A stretch of 64,000 bases of DNA from Sphingobium xanthum (GCF_019737615.1 NZ_JAHKKS010000001.1:62001-126000); one strand, 5' to 3'; numbered from the stretch's first letter, positions 15,653-24,797 are shown. Notes: generated by a model from the sequence alone, not told the origin. Translations and numbers: made by a program.

Positions 15653-15737
15653 TCGCTTCGGCGGCCTGCGCATTGCGCCCGCGCCTCGCCATCGCTACAT
15701 CGCGGCCTTCTCGCACGACTCCCCGGATTGCCGCCTT

Positions 15738-17081
15738 ATGCTCAGCCTCAACGAAGCTCTCGATCGCGCTCAGTCCCTCGCCGCCGCCGCGCGCAAGGCA
15801 GGTGCCGATGCGGCCGATGCGGTCTATGGCTGCGATGCCTCGTCGGGCGTGACGGTCCGCCTCGGCGAGCTGGAGGATGTGGAGCGCTCGGAGTCCGAGC
15901 ATGTCGGCCTGCGCGTCTTCGTCGGCCAGCGCTCCGCGACGGTGTCCTCGTCCGATCTCGCACCGCGCACGCTGGAGACCCTGGTCGAGCGCGTCATCGC
16001 CATGGCGAAGGAAGCGCCGGAAGATGCCTATGCCGGTCTCGCGCCGGAAGACCGCCTCATGCGCAAGAAGGCGCCGAACCTCGACATCGAGGATGCGGCC
16101 GAGCCCGATCCGGCGTCTCTGCGCGCCCGTGCGCTGGAAGCCGAGGACTCCGCGCGCGCTGTCACCGGCGTGACGAACAGCGAAGGCGGCGGCGCCAGCT
16201 TCGGCCGCGCGCAGGTCGCGCTGGCGACGAGCCACGGCTTCACCGGCGGCTATGCCGGCACCAGCCATTCGCTCTGGGCCAGCGTCGTCGCGGGCGAGGG
16301 CGCGGGAATGCAGCGCGACTATGCCACGCACAGCACGCGCCATCTGCATGATCTCGAAGCGCCGGACTCGGTCGGTGCCCGCGCCGGATCGCGCGCCGTC
16401 GCGCGGTTGAACCCGAGCCGCATTCCCAGCGGGCCGATGCCGATCATCTTCGATCCGCGCGTCGGCAACAGCTTCATCGGCCATCTGCTCGGTGCCATGG
16501 CCGGCCCCTCGGTCACGCGCAAGGCGAGCTTCCTGCTCGACAGGAAGGGCGAGCGCGTGCTGCCCGCCGGCCTGCATGTCGTCGACGATCCGCTCCGTCC
16601 GCGCGGCCTTCGCTCGCGCCCGTTCGATGGCGAGGGCCTGCCGACCGCGATGATGCGCCTCATCGATGATGGCGTGCTGGTCGACTGGCTGATGGACAGC
16701 GCTTCGGCCCGCCAGCTCGGCCTCGCGCCGACCGGCCATGCCACGCGCGGCGGCGGCGCGCCGAGCGTCGGCGCCACCAATGTCCATCTCGAAGGCGGCA
16801 CGGCAACGCCGCGCGAGCTGATGAGCGACGTCAAGCGCGGCCTCTATGTGACCGAGCTGATCGGCCACGGCGTCAATCCGGTGACGGGTGACTATAGCCG
16901 CGGCGCGTCCGGCTTTCTCATCGAGAACGGCTCGGTCTCGCACGCGGTTGCCGAAGTGACGATCGCCGGCAATCTGAAGGACATGTTCGCCAATCTGATC
17001 GCAGCGGACGATCTCCAGTTCCGCTATACGATCAACGTGCCGACTCTGCGCATCGACGGGATGACTCTTGCCGGCGAGTGA
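15738..17081 (+). CDS. pmbA: TldD/PmbA family metallopeptidase, PmbA type
   Basis: This 447-residue protein is the PmbA (TldE) subunit, which in E. coli joins TldD to form a protease that matures microcin B17 and degrades the CcdA antitoxin. The N-terminal domain contains YGCDASSGVTVRLGELEDVERSES and the C-terminal domain GATNVHLEGGTATPRELM and GYSRGASGFLIENG-like segments (DYSRGASGFLIENGS). It lacks an HExxxH motif, as expected for PmbA rather than TldD. The stop overlaps the next gene by 14 bases. Confidence 0.93.
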   Translation: MLSLNEALDRAQSLAAAARKAGADAADAVYGCDASSGVTVRLGELEDVERSESEHVGLRVFVGQRSATVSSSDLAPRTLETLVERVIAMAKEAPEDAYAGLAPEDRLMRKKAPNLDIEDAAEPDPASLRARALEAEDSARAVTGVTNSEGGGASFGRAQVALATSHGFTGGYAGTSHSLWASVVAGEGAGMQRDYATHSTRHLHDLEAPDSVGARAGSRAVARLNPSRIPSGPMPIIFDPRVGNSFIGHLLGAMAGPSVTRKASFLLDRKGERVLPAGLHVVDDPLRPRGLRSRPFDGEGLPTAMMRLIDDGVLVDWLMDSASARQLGLAPTGHATRGGGAPSVGATNVHLEGGTATPRELMSDVKRGLYVTELIGHGVNPVTGDYSRGASGFLIENGSVSHAVAEVTIAGNLKDMFANLIAADDLQFRYTINVPTLRIDGMTLAGE

Positions 17082-17865
17082 TCGCCTGCTCGATGAGATA
17101 CTGGTCGCCGCCGATGCGGCCGGCGCCCGCGCGATGGAGCAATGGGCGGAAGGCCGCCTGAGCGACAGCCACTGGGACAAGACACCCGGCCAGCCGGTGA
17201 GCGAGGCGGACCTTGCGTGCGACGCGATGCTGCGCGAGCGCCTGGGCGCGCTGCTGCCCGAGGCCGCCTGGCTCTCCGAGGAAAGCGCCGAGACGCCGGG
17301 GCGCAGTGACGCGCGCTTCGCCTGGGTGGTCGATCCGATCGACGGCACGCGCGATTTCGTGCGCGGGCGGACGGGCTGGGCGGTGTCCGTGGCACTGGTC
17401 GAGGATGGCGCCGTGCAGGCGGGCGTGCTGATCGCCCCGGCGCGCGACGAGCGCTGGTGGGCAGTGCGGGGCGGCGGCGCCTATCGCAACGGCGTGCGGC
17501 TGGCGGTCGGGGCGCAGGCCACGCTGTCCGGCGCGCGCGTCCCGCTCGACAATTTGCGCGGCATCGACATGGACTACACCGTCGTGCCCAAACCCAACGG
17601 CATTGCGCTGCGCATGGCGATGATCGCGGCGAACGAGGCTGATCTGGTCGCGGGCCTCCGCCTCAGCGGCGAATGGGATCTCGCCGCAGCCGATATCATC
17701 ACGCAGGAAGCCGGTGCCACGATCACCGACGCGCTCGGCGATCCGATCGTCTACAATAAGCCCGATCCGTCGGTGATCGGCCTGCTCTGCGGGGTTCCGG
17801 CGGTTCACGAAGCCGCCTTGCCGCGCGTTCGCGCCCGCGCGCTGAAGCTGCTCGGCCCGCAATAG
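17068..17865 (+). CDS. Inositol-monophosphatase-family phosphatase (CysQ-like)
   Basis: This 265-residue Mg-dependent, Li-sensitive-family phosphatase carries the metal-binding motif DPIDGTRDFVRGRTGWAVSV near residues 90-108 and the closing WDLAAADIITQEAGA. The PAP phosphatase CysQ is the likeliest role from the DPIDGTRDF variant, with inositol- or histidinol-phosphatase as alternatives. The start is probably TTG 17068, overlapping the pmbA end; no ATG precedes the conserved N-terminus. It may be cotranscribed with pmbA. Confidence 0.85.
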   Translation: MPASDRLLDEILVAADAAGARAMEQWAEGRLSDSHWDKTPGQPVSEADLACDAMLRERLGALLPEAAWLSEESAETPGRSDARFAWVVDPIDGTRDFVRGRTGWAVSVALVEDGAVQAGVLIAPARDERWWAVRGGGAYRNGVRLAVGAQATLSGARVPLDNLRGIDMDYTVVPKPNGIALRMAMIAANEADLVAGLRLSGEWDLAAADIITQEAGATITDALGDPIVYNKPDPSVIGLLCGVPAVHEAALPRVRARALKLLGPQ

Positions 17866-17938
17866 CCGCTCTTCCCGCTACCCCCCTTAGCAGGCTAAGC
17901 AACGGGACAAGATCAAGGATCAGAGTCGGGAGAGAGAT

Positions 17939-19441
17939 ATGCACAAGGCGCGGATCGCGGCATTGCTGGCGTCGGTATTTGTTGCGGGCATTGCAGCGGC
18001 CCCGGTCGCCGCCCAGCCCGCGGATGTGGCGCGCTGCGCCTCGGCTGGTGACGCTGCGGCCTTCGGCGCGGCAAATGCCAGCGCCCGCTGGGTCGAGGCG
18101 GATGCGGCCGCCGGTCTCCCGGCCTATTGCGAAGTCAGCGGCACGCTCTCGCCTGTCTCCGGCTCGTCGATCGGCGTCGTCTATCGCCTGCCCGCCAACT
18201 GGAACGGCAAGCTGCTCGGCATCGGTGGCGGCGGCTGGGCGGGCAATGTGACGCTGCTCGCCGCCACGGACGGCCTCAAGCGCGGTTATGCGACGGCGCA
18301 GACCGATGGCGGCCATCCCTCCACCGAGCCGTGGGACAATAGCTGGGTGGGCGGCGACGAGGCCGTCACCGATTTCGCCTATCGTGCGATCAACAGCATG
18401 ACTGTCGCCGGCAAGGCGCTGATCCGCAACCATTATGGCCGCGCGCAGGACCGCGCCTATTTCCAGGGCTGCTCGACCGGCGGCCGCATGGCGCTGATGG
18501 AGGCGCAGCGTTTCCCCCAGGATTATGACGGCATCATCGCGGGCGCGCCGGTCTATTCGCTGCAAGTCCAGTCGAGCGCGATCCTGCGCAACAACGGCTT
18601 CGCGAAAGGCGCCTTCACGCCGGCGCTGCTGAAGCTGGTCAACGACAATGTGCTCAAGGCCTGCGATGCGAAGGATGGCGCGACGGACGGCGTGATCGCG
18701 CAGCCGCGCGCCTGCGCGTGGAACCCGTCGGTGCTCCAGTGCAAGCCCGGCCAGTCGGGCGATACTTGCCTCTCCGCCGCGCAGGTCGCGGCGGTGAAGA
18801 CCATGTATGCCGGCATCCGCACGCGCGACGGCAGCTGGGCGCAATTCCCGCTCATGAAGGGCGGCGAACTCGGCTGGAGCCGCTTCATCAACACGGCCGG
18901 CACCGGCAACACGCAGGCCAATGGCGGCGGCATGATCGGCCTCTCCAAGCGGCTCTTCGGTGACCGCGCCGTCGATTTCGGCAAGCTCGATGCGCAGAAG
19001 GACGTGCCGGAAGCGCGGTCCAGCGCCTTCGCCAAGGCCTATGAAGCGACGAACCCCGATCTCGCCGCTTTCTTCGCGCGCGGCGGCAAGCTCATCCTCT
19101 GGCATGGCGAGTCCGATCCTGGCCCAAGCCCGGTCGGCACGCTCGATTATGCCAAGGGAGTCGCCAAGTCCGATGCGAAGGCCGCCGCCGCGAGCCTGCG
19201 CACCTACATGCTGTCCGGTGTCGAGCATTGTCGTGGCGGTCCGGGCGCCGACGCGGTCGACTGGCTCGCCGCGCTCGATACATGGGTCGACAAGGGACAG
19301 GCGCCGGCCACGCTGGTCGCGACGCGCACCGAAGGCGGCATGACACGCCCAGTCTGCGTCTGGCCGCAGGTCGCGCGTAAGGAAGGCGCGGGCGACGCCA
19401 ATGCCGTCACCGCCTGGCGCTGCGTCGCATCGGGCGAATAA
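17939..19441 (+). CDS. Tannase/feruloyl esterase family hydrolase, exported
   Basis: This 500-residue secreted esterase has a signal peptide ending VAAQPA near residue 27. The alpha/beta-hydrolase triad is visible: Ser in QGCSTGGR, Asp in HGESDPGPSP and His in VEHCRGGPGAD. Paired cysteines beside Ser and His give the CS-D-HC signature of this family. Expected substrates are phenolic esters such as feruloyl, gallate or terephthalate-type esters. GGGAGAGA precedes ATG 17939. It is monocistronic and followed by a repeat element. Confidence 0.92.
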   Translation: MHKARIAALLASVFVAGIAAAPVAAQPADVARCASAGDAAAFGAANASARWVEADAAAGLPAYCEVSGTLSPVSGSSIGVVYRLPANWNGKLLGIGGGGWAGNVTLLAATDGLKRGYATAQTDGGHPSTEPWDNSWVGGDEAVTDFAYRAINSMTVAGKALIRNHYGRAQDRAYFQGCSTGGRMALMEAQRFPQDYDGIIAGAPVYSLQVQSSAILRNNGFAKGAFTPALLKLVNDNVLKACDAKDGATDGVIAQPRACAWNPSVLQCKPGQSGDTCLSAAQVAAVKTMYAGIRTRDGSWAQFPLMKGGELGWSRFINTAGTGNTQANGGGMIGLSKRLFGDRAVDFGKLDAQKDVPEARSSAFAKAYEATNPDLAAFFARGGKLILWHGESDPGPSPVGTLDYAKGVAKSDAKAAAASLRTYMLSGVEHCRGGPGADAVDWLAALDTWVDKGQAPATLVATRTEGGMTRPVCVWPQVARKEGAGDANAVTAWRCVASGE

Positions 19442-19449
19442 CCACAAAA

Positions 19450-19609
19450 TAGCCCCGCCCCTTCAGGCGAGGGGTTGGGGTGGGGCTGGACGTTGCAGAT
19501 CGCTTCGCGACACCCACCCATCATCAGGTAAACAGCACCCCGTGCTGTTTAGGTCATGCCGGGGGCATGACCGACCTGATGATCCCTCTCTTTCAGGGGA
19601 GGGGCTAAG
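19450..19609. repeat. GC-rich inverted-repeat element (family 1) with inner palindrome
   Basis: The left end TAGCCCCGCCCCTTCAGGCG and right end CTTTCAGGGGAGGGGCTAAG are mirrored, as in the elements at 11093, 49129 and 57052. The centre holds further short inverted repeats (AGCACCCCGTGCT and GGTCATGCCGGGGGCATGACC). It separates the esterase from the porin gene. Confidence 0.65.
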
Positions 19610-19633
19610 CAGATCACGGCTTTTCGGAAAGGG

Positions 19634-19683
19634 CTCCGTCACAGGATCGGTGGGTTAGGGCACGCACCAAAAATGTGACGGAG
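19634..19683 (+). promoter_or_regulatory. Inverted repeat that would sequester the porin ribosome-binding site
   Basis: CTCCGTCACA (19634-19643) is the exact complement of TGTGACGGAG (19674-19683), a 10-bp stem with a 30-base loop. The right arm contains the GGAG Shine-Dalgarno of the GTG start at 19690, so folding would block ribosome access. It may also be an operator. Confidence 0.5.
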
Positions 19684-19689
19684 TAAAGC

Positions 19690-20328
19690 GTGACGAAGAC
19701 CACCCAGGCAGCCCTGCTCGCTGCCACCATCCTGACGTTCTCGAGCGCAGCCCAGGCCCAGAACGGCTTTCGCGCAGATATTCATGCCGGTTGGGATCAT
19801 ATCTCGACCCATCAGCGCACGGATGTCGGCGTCAGCGGCGCCACCACGCGCGAGAAGGACGACGGCATCGTCTATGGCGGCGAGATCGGCTACGATCATG
19901 ATCTCGGCGGCTTCACGCTTGGCGCCTATGCGGGCATCGAAGGCGCCTCGACCAAGGAATGCGCCGAGGTCTTCACCGAGGTCGAGACCTGCGCGAAGGC
20001 CGGCCGCAACATCAGTCTCGGCGCCCGCATCGGCGCGAAGGTCACGCCGCGCGTCCTGCTCTATGCCAAGGGCGGCTATTCCAACGGCCAGGTGAAGCTC
20101 GACTATATCGACCATGTGACCCCGGCCAACAGCTTCGGCCTCTCGGACGAGACGGATGGCTATCATCTCGGCGCCGGCGTTCAGCTGGACGTCATGTCGA
20201 ACCTCTATGCGAAGCTTGAATATGTCCACACGGATTATTCAGACTACGCCATCAAGAACGGCAATGCGACGATCACCGGCGGCGTCAATCGCGACAATGT
20301 CGTGGTCGGCGTCGGTTTCCGCTTCTGA
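19690..20328 (+). CDS. Outer-membrane beta-barrel protein (Omp25/31-like)
   Basis: This 212-residue small barrel has a signal peptide cut after SSAAQAQ near residue 20. Alternating strands follow, including ADIHAGWDHIST, GGEIGYDHDLGGFTLGAYAG and RVLLYAKGGYSNGQ, and it ends in GVGFRF with the C-terminal aromatic expected for BAM recognition. Two cysteines (EECAEV-like, ETCAKAG) probably form a loop disulfide. GTG 19690 follows GGAG. The function may be porin or structural; the ligand is unknown. Confidence 0.85.
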   Translation: MTKTTQAALLAATILTFSSAAQAQNGFRADIHAGWDHISTHQRTDVGVSGATTREKDDGIVYGGEIGYDHDLGGFTLGAYAGIEGASTKECAEVFTEVETCAKAGRNISLGARIGAKVTPRVLLYAKGGYSNGQVKLDYIDHVTPANSFGLSDETDGYHLGAGVQLDVMSNLYAKLEYVHTDYSDYAIKNGNATITGGVNRDNVVVGVGFRF

Positions 20329-20367
20329 CGATGTCGGCGGGTAAGGCCTTCATGGCCCCCCGCCACC

Positions 20368-20436
20368 GCTCCTGCGACGCGCGGAGCCCAGGGCATTTCA
20401 TGCTGCACCGTCCTGGGCTCCTGCGTTCGCAGGGGC
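20368..20436. repeat. Palindromic repeat (family 2, variant)
   Basis: GGAGCCCAGG (20383-20392) pairs with CCTGGGCTCC (20412-20421), and GCTCCTGCG near the left end is mirrored by CGCAGGGGC. It shares GGGCTCCTGC and the GCAGG end with the elements at 42954 and 55255. It lies between the convergent porin and crtB genes. Confidence 0.5.
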
Positions 20437-20442
20437 GGACTC

Positions 20443-21375
20443 TTACGCCGGTCTTTGCCAGAGCGCCGGATCGCGCGGCACGGGCGGATAGAGCGCGTCC
20501 CGCCGCGCCGATTGCCCGGCCGCGCGCAGCATCCAGCCCAGCTTCTCCCCCTTGGAGGTGAACACGCGCTGCTCCAGCGACGCCGCCGGGTCGGCCGCGA
20601 CATGCCGCGCAATCTCGCCGTAGATGCCGGCCGCCGAAAGCACGGCCCAGGCTGAACGAAAGGCGAGGGCGGGCGTCCCGCGCCGTGCGCTCTGCTCATA
20701 GCGCCCGGCCAGTTCCGCCACGCGCCGGGCGAGGCCCGCCAGTGCCGCGCGGCTCGACGGCGCCAGCGGGTCGGCCGCATCCACCTGTGCCTGTGCAAGC
20801 CAGTCGGCCGGCAGATAGCAGCGCCCTGCCGAGGCATCTTCCGCTATGTCCCGCGCGATATTGGCGAGCTGGAAGGCAAGGCCGAGGTCGCAAGCCCGCG
20901 TCAGCGTTTCCTCGTCGTCCGGCGCGACACCCATCACGATCGCCATCATGCAGCCGACCGCGCCCGCGACATGATAGCAATAGCGTAGCAGATCATTTTC
21001 GTTCTGCGGCCGCCAGCCCGCCGCATCGAGCGCGAAACCCTCGATCAGATCGTCCATGTAGCGCTGCGGGATCGCGCATTCCGCCGCGACCACGCCCAGC
21101 CCCGCAAAGGCCGGATCGTCGAGCCCCGCCGCGCCGCTCAGCCCCCGCGCCGTGCGGGTCCGGATGTCCGCCAGCCGCGCCTGCGGATCGTCCGTCGCTT
21201 GCATGACGCCGCCATGATCCTGCCCATCGGCAATGTCGTCTGCGGCGCGGCACCAGCCATAGAGCAGCCACGCCCGCTCGCGCGTCTCCCGGTCGAACAG
21301 GCGCGAAGCCGTGCGGAAGCTCTTGGAGCCGCGCGATATGCTGTCGCGGGCGTGGAGGACGAGGGCCTCTCTCAC
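20443..21375 (-). CDS. crtB: Phytoene synthase
   Basis: This enzyme condenses two geranylgeranyl diphosphates into phytoene, the first committed carotenoid step. The aspartate-rich sites are visible: WCRAADDIADGQDH near residue 45 and LANIARDIAEDASAGRCYLP near residue 170. The start is taken as GTG 21375. The frame continues upstream, but those codons come from an inverted-repeat element (MLKRVQHDG). It is the last gene of crtY-crtI-LOG-crtB. Confidence 0.93.
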   Translation of the reverse strand: MREALVLHARDSISRGSKSFRTASRLFDRETRERAWLLYGWCRAADDIADGQDHGGVMQATDDPQARLADIRTRTARGLSGAAGLDDPAFAGLGVVAAECAIPQRYMDDLIEGFALDAAGWRPQNENDLLRYCYHVAGAVGCMMAIVMGVAPDDEETLTRACDLGLAFQLANIARDIAEDASAGRCYLPADWLAQAQVDAADPLAPSSRAALAGLARRVAELAGRYEQSARRGTPALAFRSAWAVLSAAGIYGEIARHVAADPAASLEQRVFTSKGEKLGWMLRAAGQSARRDALYPPVPRDPALWQRPA

Positions 21376-21397
21376 GGCGCCATCCTGGCCAACACCG

Positions 21398-21484
21398 TCA
21401 TGCTGAACTCGTTTCAGCATCCATTCCCCTCTGACCAATCAGGTCGCGGCGGCAAAATGGACCCTGAAACAAGTTCAGGGTGAC
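21398..21484. repeat. 87-bp inverted-repeat element inside the carotenoid operon
   Basis: The left arm starts GTCATGCTGAACTCGTTTC and the right arm, read in reverse complement, starts GTCACCCTGAACTTGTTTC. The two 29-base arms match at about 24 positions. Each arm also folds on itself through CTGAAC/GTTTCAG. The element sits between the LOG gene and crtB and supplies an artefactual N-terminal extension to the crtB frame. Confidence 0.65.
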
Positions 21485-21498
21485 GAGGTGGAGTGGCG

Positions 21499-22089
21499 TC
21501 AAAGCCGGCCCACCTTCATCGCGAAGATCGTCTCGTGCGGCTCATAGGCGGCCATCGCATCGAGCAGCCCGTCCAGCGTATCGCGCGCCACGAGGATGCC
21601 CGCATGCGCCGGCCGGATGAAACCGACCTCGATCATATGCCGATTGAAGCCGATCAGCTGATCGTAGAAGCCACCCGCATTCAGCAGCCCCACCGGCTTC
21701 TGGTGATAGCCGAGCTGCGCCCAGCTCACCGCTTCCCATAATTCGTCCATCGTGCCGACGCCGCCGGGCAGGGTCACGAACCCGTCGGACAAGGTCGTGA
21801 ACAGCGCCTTGCGGCTGTGCATATCCGGTACGACGTGCAGCTCCGTGAGCCCGCGATGCGCCACCTCGGCATCGACCAGCGCCTCGGGAATGATGCCGAT
21901 GACTTCACCGCCCGCCGCCAGCGCGCTGTCCGCGATCATGCCCATAAGGCCGACCTTGCCGCCGCCATAGACGACCGTGATGCCGCGCGTCGCCAGCTCC
22001 GTGCCGACCAGCCGGGCGGTTTCCATGTAGATCGGATCGGCGGGGGTGGCCGAGCCGCAATAGACGGCGAGGCGCTTGAATGTCGTCAT
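21499..22089 (-). CDS. LOG family nucleotide 5'-monophosphate phosphoribohydrolase
   Basis: This 196-residue protein of the former lysine-decarboxylase-like family has the diagnostic PGGVGTMDELWEAVSWAQLG near residue 107, plus AVYCGSATPADP at the N-terminus and VVYGGGKVGLMG. LOG enzymes release a free base, cytokinin or other purine, and ribose 5-phosphate from nucleoside monophosphates. The start overlaps the crtI stop (ATGA), so it is coupled into the carotenoid operon. Confidence 0.9.
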   Translation of the reverse strand: MTTFKRLAVYCGSATPADPIYMETARLVGTELATRGITVVYGGGKVGLMGMIADSALAAGGEVIGIIPEALVDAEVAHRGLTELHVVPDMHSRKALFTTLSDGFVTLPGGVGTMDELWEAVSWAQLGYHQKPVGLLNAGGFYDQLIGFNRHMIEVGFIRPAHAGILVARDTLDGLLDAMAAYEPHETIFAMKVGRL

Positions 22090-23564
22090 GCCAGATCCTC
22101 CAGCATCAAACTGGCGGTCGCGCGCGCCGATCCGACGACGCCGGGAATGCCCGCGCCCGGATGCGTGCCCGCGCCGGTAAAATAGAGATTGGAGAGGACG
22201 TCGTCGCGATTATGCGCGCGGAACCAGGCGCTTTGCGTCAGCAGCGGCTCCAGGCTGAAGGCGCTGCCCATATGCGCGTTGAGATCGGCCTCGAAATCCG
22301 GCGGCGCATAGGAGAACTTCACCTTGATGCGCGATCGTATGTCGGGGATCAGCCGCCGCTCGATCTCGTCGAGGATACGGTTCTCCATGATCTTGCCGAC
22401 CTGATCCCAGTCGACCGGCAACTTGCCCATGTGCGGGACCGGGGCGAGCGCATAGAAGGTCGAGTGGCCGGGCGGCGCCATGTCCGGGTCGGTCACGGTC
22501 GGGTGATGCAGATAGAGCGAGAAGTCCTCGGCCAGCACGCCATGCTCGTAGATGTCGGTGAGCAGTTCCTTGTAGCGCGGGCCGAACAGGATCATGTGAT
22601 GGGGAATGCCCGGCCATGTCCCCTCGATCCCGAAATGGACAAGGAAAAGGCTGGGGCTCCAGCGCTTCTTCGCCAGCTTGTGCGCCATGCGCGGTCCGCG
22701 TGCATGCCCTTCGAGCAGATCGCGATAGCTGTGCATCAGGTCAGCATTGCTGGCGACCGCATCGGCCTCGAACCGGATGCCGGCCCGCGTCGCCACGCCC
22801 GTCACCCGGTTGCCGACCGTCTCGATCGCCTTCACCGGATCGCCCAGATGCAGGGTGCCGCCCAGCCGCTCGAAATGCGTGACCATGCCGGAGACCAATG
22901 CATTGGTCCCGCCCTTGGCGAACCACACGCCGCCCTGCTTCTCCAGCTTGTGGATCAGCGCATAGAGCGCGCTGGTCGAGAAGGGATTGCCGCCGACCAG
23001 CAGCGTATGGAAGCTCAGCGCTTGCCGCAGCTTCTCGTTGCGCACGAAGCTCGAGACGATCGAATAGACCGAGCGCCAGGCCTGATATTGGGCGAGGTCC
23101 GGCGCGGCCTTGAGCATCGACTTGAAGTCGAGGAAAGCGACATGGCCAAGTTCTTCATAGCCGGTGCGATAGACGTCGCCGCTATAGGCCAGGAATTTCT
23201 GGTAGCCCGCGACATCGGCCGGATCGAGCTTGGCGATCTCGGCATGCAGCAGCCGGTCGTCGTTGGTGTAGTCGAAGTTCGTCCCGTCCGGCCAGTTGAG
23301 CCGGTAGAAGGGATTGACCGGCAGCAGGGTGACGTCCTGCGCCATGTCATGGCCCGAGAGGCGCCAGAGCTGGGCGAGGCAATCGGGATCGGTGATGACG
23401 GTCGGCCCGGCGTCGAAGGTATAGCCGTCCTTCTTCCAGACATAGGCCCGCCCGCCCGGCCGGTCGCGCGCTTCCACGATTGTCGTTGCGATACCTGCCG
23501 ATTGCAGGCGTAATCCGAGCGCGAGTCCGCCAAATCCCGCGCCAATGACGACGGCTTTCTTCAT
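22086..23564 (-). CDS. crtI: Phytoene desaturase
   Basis: This FAD-dependent enzyme converts phytoene to lycopene at the inner membrane. The 492-residue length is typical. The N-terminal FAD motif is VVIGAGFGGLALGLRLQSAG, followed by ARDRPGGRAYVW and GYTFDAGPTVITDP, and it ends with the CrtI signature FTGAGTHPGAGIPGVVGSA. ATG 23564 gives the conserved MKKAVVIG start, one base past the crtY stop region, so the genes are tightly coupled. Confidence 0.95.
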   Translation of the reverse strand: MKKAVVIGAGFGGLALGLRLQSAGIATTIVEARDRPGGRAYVWKKDGYTFDAGPTVITDPDCLAQLWRLSGHDMAQDVTLLPVNPFYRLNWPDGTNFDYTNDDRLLHAEIAKLDPADVAGYQKFLAYSGDVYRTGYEELGHVAFLDFKSMLKAAPDLAQYQAWRSVYSIVSSFVRNEKLRQALSFHTLLVGGNPFSTSALYALIHKLEKQGGVWFAKGGTNALVSGMVTHFERLGGTLHLGDPVKAIETVGNRVTGVATRAGIRFEADAVASNADLMHSYRDLLEGHARGPRMAHKLAKKRWSPSLFLVHFGIEGTWPGIPHHMILFGPRYKELLTDIYEHGVLAEDFSLYLHHPTVTDPDMAPPGHSTFYALAPVPHMGKLPVDWDQVGKIMENRILDEIERRLIPDIRSRIKVKFSYAPPDFEADLNAHMGSAFSLEPLLTQSAWFRAHNRDDVLSNLYFTGAGTHPGAGIPGVVGSARATASLMLEDLA

Positions 23565-23565
23565 G

Positions 23566-24726
23566 TCAGCGGGTAGCTCCAAGGGCTAGAATGGCACGGC
23601 CGATCGGCACGGGTGGCTTGCCGGTCAGGATACGCACTTTGTCGGTGAAGGTCGATTGGCCAGCATAAAAGCGGCCGATGAGAGCAGGGTCAAGGCGATA
23701 GAAGCGCGCCAGCACCCGCCAGCGCTCGGCCGGCTCGGCCGCGCGGAAGAGCAGGGTGGAAAGCATCCGATAATAGGCCTGCCCCCGCCAGTGCGCGCGC
23801 GCCAGCCGCTGGATCGCCTCGCGCAGGGCGGTGCCGGAGAGATCGTCCATCTTCGCCACCGCGATCGCGATGCGCACGGCATCGGGCAGCGAATAGCCGG
23901 TGAGCGCATGGAAGAAGCCGCCACGCAGCCCGACCTTAGCGACGCCCGGCGCCTCGGCGCGCCACAGCGCATCCACGTCGCCGTCCATGCACACCGGCAG
24001 CACGCCGGTCTCGGCATGGCCTTCCGCTGCGCCCTCCCAGCCCTGCGTCCGCGCATAGGCCGCGATCCGCGCGCGAAGCTCCGGCACATCCAGCTCGGGA
24101 CCGGACGCGTAATAAGTGTCCTCGATGAACAAGGCCGTGGCCGAAAGCGGCAGCACATAGACGAAGCGATAGCCCTCGCTCTGGTCGACGGTCGCATCCA
24201 TGATGATCGGGCGGGAGAGGCCATGCGGAGCATTGCAGCGCCACTCCTGCCCGACGAACTTCTGATAGCCGAGATCGAGCGCCCGCATGTCGCCCGGCCC
24301 GCGCGCATCGATCACGCCGCCCGCGCTCAGCACAGTCCCGTCGGCGAGCGTCGCGCTGGTCGGCGAGAGCAGGCCGACGCCCTGGCCGAAGATCAGGTCG
24401 TCCTCGGGCACAGCCTGCCGCAGCACGGCATCGAGCCGCTCGCCGGTCAGGCTCGCATAGCCCGCCTCGAAGGTTCGTGCATGATCGGGAAAGCGCACCT
24501 CATGCCCGCCCCAGCTATGCACGATCAGCGGCTCGATCAGCCAGCGATCCTCCGCCGCGACATCGCCAGGAAAGCAGGACCAGAAATGATTGCCGCCCGC
24601 CGCCTCCGCTTCCTCGACCAGCACGACACGCAGCTCCGGCCGCCGCGCCCGCAGCGCAAGCACGATCAGCCCGCCGGCCAAGCCGGCGCCGACGATGACG
24701 AGGTCGATGGGACGCTGCGACGGCAC
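23566..24726 (-). CDS. crtY: Lycopene beta-cyclase
   Basis: This enzyme cyclises the ends of lycopene to beta-carotene. At 386 residues it has the NAD/FAD fold (VIVGAGLAGGLIVLAL), the GGNHFWSCFP motif, FVGQEW, and the C-terminal GYSLPDAVRIA and FYRLDPALIGRFYAG. It is the first gene of the crtY-crtI-LOG-crtB operon, implying synthesis of beta-carotene and, with hydroxylases elsewhere, zeaxanthin-type pigments typical of sphingomonads. Confidence 0.95.
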   Translation of the reverse strand: MPSQRPIDLVIVGAGLAGGLIVLALRARRPELRVVLVEEAEAAGGNHFWSCFPGDVAAEDRWLIEPLIVHSWGGHEVRFPDHARTFEAGYASLTGERLDAVLRQAVPEDDLIFGQGVGLLSPTSATLADGTVLSAGGVIDARGPGDMRALDLGYQKFVGQEWRCNAPHGLSRPIIMDATVDQSEGYRFVYVLPLSATALFIEDTYYASGPELDVPELRARIAAYARTQGWEGAAEGHAETGVLPVCMDGDVDALWRAEAPGVAKVGLRGGFFHALTGYSLPDAVRIAIAVAKMDDLSGTALREAIQRLARAHWRGQAYYRMLSTLLFRAAEPAERWRVLARFYRLDPALIGRFYAGQSTFTDKVRILTGKPPVPIGRAILALGATR

Positions 24727-24797
24727 GCGGGCACACCTAGCGAAGGTGGGGCACCTTGGATAGCCGCGCCATCAGCGCGGTCGCCGGATTTCCTCAG

